Source of the DNA: an uncultured Actinomyces sp.
GTDB lineage: Bacteria > Actinomycetota > Actinomycetes > Actinomycetales > Actinomycetaceae
Reading direction: 5' to 3'
DNA length: 64,000 nt
NCBI GenBank assembly: GCA_900545825.1
Contig: URAS01000003.1
Coordinates: forward strand, 62,001 to 126,000
Positions 61,438-64,000 of the stretch are shown piece after piece. Under the pieces are notes generated by a model that worked only from the letters and a program-made list of their open reading frames with translations, was not told the DNA's origin and did not search any database. The position numbers and the translations under genes are program-made. How positions within the stretch are numbered: position 1 is the first letter of the stretch; each line of letters begins with the position of its first letter.

Positions 61438-62963
61438 GACTCGACCACCCCGATGACGGTGGGACCGGGCTGGTCGCCCGGGACGATGTCGAGGCGCAGC
61501 CACGGCGAGATCGCCTCGAGCTGGGCGACGATCTGGTTCCTCCCCGGCCCCTCGGCGCCCAGGAGGACGCGGACCTGCCGGTCGTGTTCGCTGACGACGT
61601 CGGCGAGGGCGACGTGCGGGTCGAGGACGACCGTGTGGACCGCCTCGAGCGCCCGCATGATCCGCGACCGCTGGAGCCTGGCCAGCTCGTCGGCCGCCAG
61701 GTGGGCGCCGACCTTCGCCGTGGCCGACTGGGCGACCTGGGCGACCTGGAGGTCGTCGGCCGTCGGCGCGACGAGGACCTCGGTGCCGGTGCCCGCGAAC
61801 TGCGCCCGGACGCTGCGGGCCAGCGCGTCGAGCTTCGGGCCGGCGGGCGCGATGACGACGACCGGCTGGGCCAGGCGGTCGACGACGGCGGCGAGGTCGC
61901 CCGCCCAGCCGTCGGGGCCCCAGCAGACGTGGGCGCCCGTCATCGCGACCTCGTCGACGATCCCGCGGGCCTGGGTGAGGGCGATGACCGCGGGCGAGAC
62001 CATCGCGGCACCCGGCCGCTCAAACGCGACGACGCCCGTGTCGAGTTGCGGCTCGACGAGCTCGAGCGGCGTCGGCGTATAGACCTCGACCCGGCGGCAC
62101 TGGTCGGTGACGATCGCAAACGGCGTGTCGGTGCGCGCCGAAACGACCCACGTGGCGAACCCGAACGGGTCCGGCAGCCCCGCCATGACGCCGCCGCGGC
62201 CGCGCGCCTCGATCCGCTGACGCATCCGCTCGGCGGTGGCGGCATCGGCCTCGATCGTGAAGTCGACACGCAGGCGACCCGGGCGCGGCGTCGGCGCCGT
62301 CAGGCCCCCCGCAAGGTCGTCAAGCATCTGGGCGACCGTCGAGTGGGCGTCCGTCTGGTCCGAGTCGGCCGCAGCCCCCAGCATGACGACGACGACCGCG
62401 GCGAGGGCGTCGACGACCTCGGTGTCGGCCTCGATGAGCGCCGACTGGGCGGCCACCCACGCCTGCTCGGCAAGGGTCGTGCTCACCAGCTCCGGCACCG
62501 ACGTGTCGACCTCGTCGAGAATCGTGTCGGCCATGAGGGCGAGCGCCCCTCCGGTCGACGCCGCCCCGACGAGACACGCCGGCAGCGCCTGGGCGGTGGC
62601 CCGCAGCACCTGAGCGAACGCCACCGGGGTGAGGCTGGGGTCGGCTACGGCCGACGCCGCAGAGGCGAGGACGTGGGCGACGACGATTCCGCCGGCCCCC
62701 TGGGCATGCGACAGCGCCGCCGAGGCCGCGACGTCGAGGACCCACGCGGCATCACCCGCCTCGTGGAGATCCGCCACCGCGGCGGCCGCCGCCCGCGCCG
62801 TCATCCACGCGCACGTGCCGGCCTGCTCGTCCAGGCCGCCCGCATGGTCGAGGGCGTCGAGTGCCTGGTGGGTGTCGGCCAGCTGGCGGGCCATCCGGCC
62901 GATCCACGCCGCCGCGTGGACGCCCGTCACGACGCCGGGCGGGGTGGGGCCAATCGCTGCCAC
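61434..62963 (-). CDS. DAK2-domain (FakA-like) protein with degenerate active site
   Basis: This 509-residue protein sits directly before recG, where most Gram-positive bacteria have the fatty-acid kinase-like DAK2 gene. The fold pattern is kept (QGAGGIVVAHVLAS corresponds to ARGNSGVILSQ). The metal/nucleotide motif DGDTGTNM of active FakA reads DEQAGTCAW here, so the aspartates that hold magnesium are mostly lost. A C-terminal DegV-binding-like region follows. Start: GTG at 62963 behind AAAGGAGG; GTG at 62978 is in frame but lies before that ribosome site. It is coupled to recG by a four-base overlap. It is likely a non-catalytic paralogue; its role is unknown. Confidence 0.8.
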   Translation of the reverse strand: MAAIGPTPPGVVTGVHAAAWIGRMARQLADTHQALDALDHAGGLDEQAGTCAWMTARAAAAAVADLHEAGDAAWVLDVAASAALSHAQGAGGIVVAHVLASAASAVADPSLTPVAFAQVLRATAQALPACLVGAASTGGALALMADTILDEVDTSVPELVSTTLAEQAWVAAQSALIEADTEVVDALAAVVVVMLGAAADSDQTDAHSTVAQMLDDLAGGLTAPTPRPGRLRVDFTIEADAATAERMRQRIEARGRGGVMAGLPDPFGFATWVVSARTDTPFAIVTDQCRRVEVYTPTPLELVEPQLDTGVVAFERPGAAMVSPAVIALTQARGIVDEVAMTGAHVCWGPDGWAGDLAAVVDRLAQPVVVIAPAGPKLDALARSVRAQFAGTGTEVLVAPTADDLQVAQVAQSATAKVGAHLAADELARLQRSRIMRALEAVHTVVLDPHVALADVVSEHDRQVRVLLGAEGPGRNQIVAQLEAISPWLRLDIVPGDQPGPTVIGVVES

Positions 62964-63020
62964 GCGTCCTCCTTTCACACGGTGCCCCTTCAGTCTAGGA
63001 GGTCACGGGGTCACTTAGCG

Positions 63021-63039
63021 CCCGGGCCCCACGCCCGGG
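63021..63039 (-). terminator. Short hairpin after aspA
   Basis: A 7-bp all-G+C stem (63021-63027 / 63033-63039) with a 5-base loop follows the aspA stop on the minus strand, before the DAK2 gene. Confidence 0.45.
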
Positions 63040-63048
63040 GCCTGGCCG

Positions 63049-64000
63049 CTAACTGATATCGGCTTCCTCACTCGCCGCGCGCTGGGCGATGACCTGCTCG
63101 CCGGGCGCATACGTCGAGCCCTGATAGCGCGGATGTGTGAGGTTCTCGAGGCTCAAAATCTCGTCGACCTGGGCCTCGTCGAGGAGCCCGCGCTCGAGGA
63201 TGACCTCGCGCACCGACTTGCCGGTGATCGCGCATTCCTTGCCGACCTCGTCGCCCACCTGGTGCCCCAACACGTCGTTGAAGTAGGTGACGACACCGAT
63301 CGCGTTGTCCACGTAGTCGCGGCAGACGTCGACGTTCGCGGTGATCCCCTCGATGCACTTCTCGCGCAACGTCTCGCAGGCATTGGTCAGCAGGTGGAGA
63401 GACTCGAACATCGCCTCGGCGAGCGCCGGCTCCATGACGTTGAGTTCAAGCTGGCCCGCCTCGGCCGCCATCGTCACCGTGACGTCGTTGCCGAGGACCT
63501 TGAAGCACACCTGGTTGACGACCTCGGGAATCACCGGGTTGACCTTGGCCGGCATAATCGACGAGCCCGCCTGGAGCTTGGGCAGGTTGATTTCGTGGAG
63601 GCCACAGCGCGGACCCGACGAGAGAAGCCGCAGGTCGTTACAGATCTTCGACAGCTTCATCGCCAACCGTTTGAGGGCGGCGTGGATGAGGACGTAGGCG
63701 CCGTTATCGGGCGTCGCCTCGACGAGGTCCTCGGCGCGGACAATCGGGTACCCCGTGACCTCGGCCAGACGCGCGGCCGCAATGTCGGGGTAGCCCTTCG
63801 GCGTGTTGAGGCCGGTCCCGATCGCCGTCCCACCGAGGTTGACCTCGAGGAGGAGGCTCTGGGCGATGGCGATCGTCTTCATGTCCTCGCGAAGGTTGAG
63901 GCCCCAGCCGCGAAACTCGCGTCCCAGCGTCATCGGCACGGCATCTTGCAGCTGGGTGCGGCCCATCTTGATGATGTCGGCAAATTCGGCGCCCTTCGCC
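63049..64000 (-). CDS. aspA: Aspartate ammonia-lyase, 5' end outside window
   Basis: AspA splits aspartate into fumarate and ammonia. Only the C-terminal ~316 residues are in the window. The superfamily signature GSSIMPAKVNP is present, and the surroundings MGRTQLQDAVPMTLG, VIPEVVNQVCFKVLGNDVTVTMAAEAGQLELNVMEP and CAITGKSVREVILERGLL agree with aspartase rather than fumarase. In a facultative anaerobe it can feed fumarate respiration, which would fit the low-oxygen theme of the cyd region, although no link is shown. Confidence 0.93.
   Translation of the reverse strand, partial: AKGAEFADIIKMGRTQLQDAVPMTLGREFRGWGLNLREDMKTIAIAQSLLLEVNLGGTAIGTGLNTPKGYPDIAAARLAEVTGYPIVRAEDLVEATPDNGAYVLIHAALKRLAMKLSKICNDLRLLSSGPRCGLHEINLPKLQAGSSIMPAKVNPVIPEVVNQVCFKVLGNDVTVTMAAEAGQLELNVMEPALAEAMFESLHLLTNACETLREKCIEGITANVDVCRDYVDNAIGVVTYFNDVLGHQVGDEVGKECAITGKSVREVILERGLLDEAQVDEILSLENLTHPRYQGSTYAPGEQVIAQRAASEEADIS

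Noticed and set aside
58294..62082. A ~1260-codon open frame on the plus strand opposite coaD, rsmD, recG and the DAK2 gene
   Set aside because: It crosses several real genes and intergenic gaps, has low-complexity Arg/Gly/Asp/His composition and no ribosome site; it is typical of GC-rich antisense frames.

Overview
The window is about 64 kb of high-GC DNA (roughly 70% G+C in most genes). It looks like the chromosome of a facultatively anaerobic actinobacterium, probably of the Actinomycetaceae type. The reasons are conserved actinobacterial gene neighbourhoods (rne-rplU-rpmA-obg-proB-proA-nadD-rsfS and recG-rsmD-coaD-sepIVA-yceD-rnc-mutM), a T-box leader of the actinobacterial type in front of ileS, DtxR/IdeR-like iron boxes, a DosRS-like two-component pair, and many genes that appear to be leaderless. 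There are no transposases, phage genes, CRISPR arrays or rRNA genes. Assignment to a genus is not possible from the sequence alone.

Layout. 1-13.0 kb holds the 3' part of folC, tpx, ileS with its T-box leader, a degenerate DUF4143-type ATPase, an SDR enzyme, proC, valS and a long-chain acyl-CoA ligase. 13.1-17.8 kb is a hybrid ferrous-iron uptake operon (efeO-efeB-efeU plus a P19-type lipoprotein) behind a promoter overlapped by an iron box. 17.8-22.1 kb is a ugp-type sugar-phosphate ABC importer (ugpA-E-B-C). 22.2-26.2 kb holds two half-size ABC transporters with their own iron-box promoter, and a TetR regulator. 26.3-30.7 kb is one very large gene with two 2-hydroxyacyl-CoA dehydratase activase domains and dehydratase-like C-terminal domains. 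30.8-36.5 kb starts with an aldo/keto reductase; then follows a block of lower GC (XRE regulator, a second aldo/keto reductase, amidohydrolase, SDR) bracketed by two direct 90-bp copies of a hairpin-rich repeat and ending beside a tRNA-Ala(GGC) gene.

36.6-46.3 kb is housekeeping on the minus strand: a histidine phosphatase, rsfS, an unknown membrane-anchored protein, nadD, proA, proB, obg, rpmA, rplU and rne. 46.5-55.4 kb is a respiratory module: cydA-cydB-cydD-cydC, a GAF-type histidine kinase translationally coupled to cydC, and a convergent DosR-like response regulator. The cydA promoter carries an exact DosR half-box, which suggests a closed circuit in which low oxygen switches on cytochrome bd. 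55.4-63.0 kb is mutM, rnc, yceD, a SepIVA-like coiled-coil gene, coaD, rsmD, recG and a degenerate DAK2 gene. The window ends inside aspA.

The most interesting items are the cyd/DosRS-like circuit with its promoter box, the repeat-flanked catabolic block next to tRNA-Ala, the iron-boxed ABC pair, the giant activase-like protein with a divergent TetR gene, and two conserved-looking proteins that have lost their catalytic motifs (the DUF4143-type ATPase and the DAK2 protein). All similarity statements come from reading motifs by eye; no database search was run.
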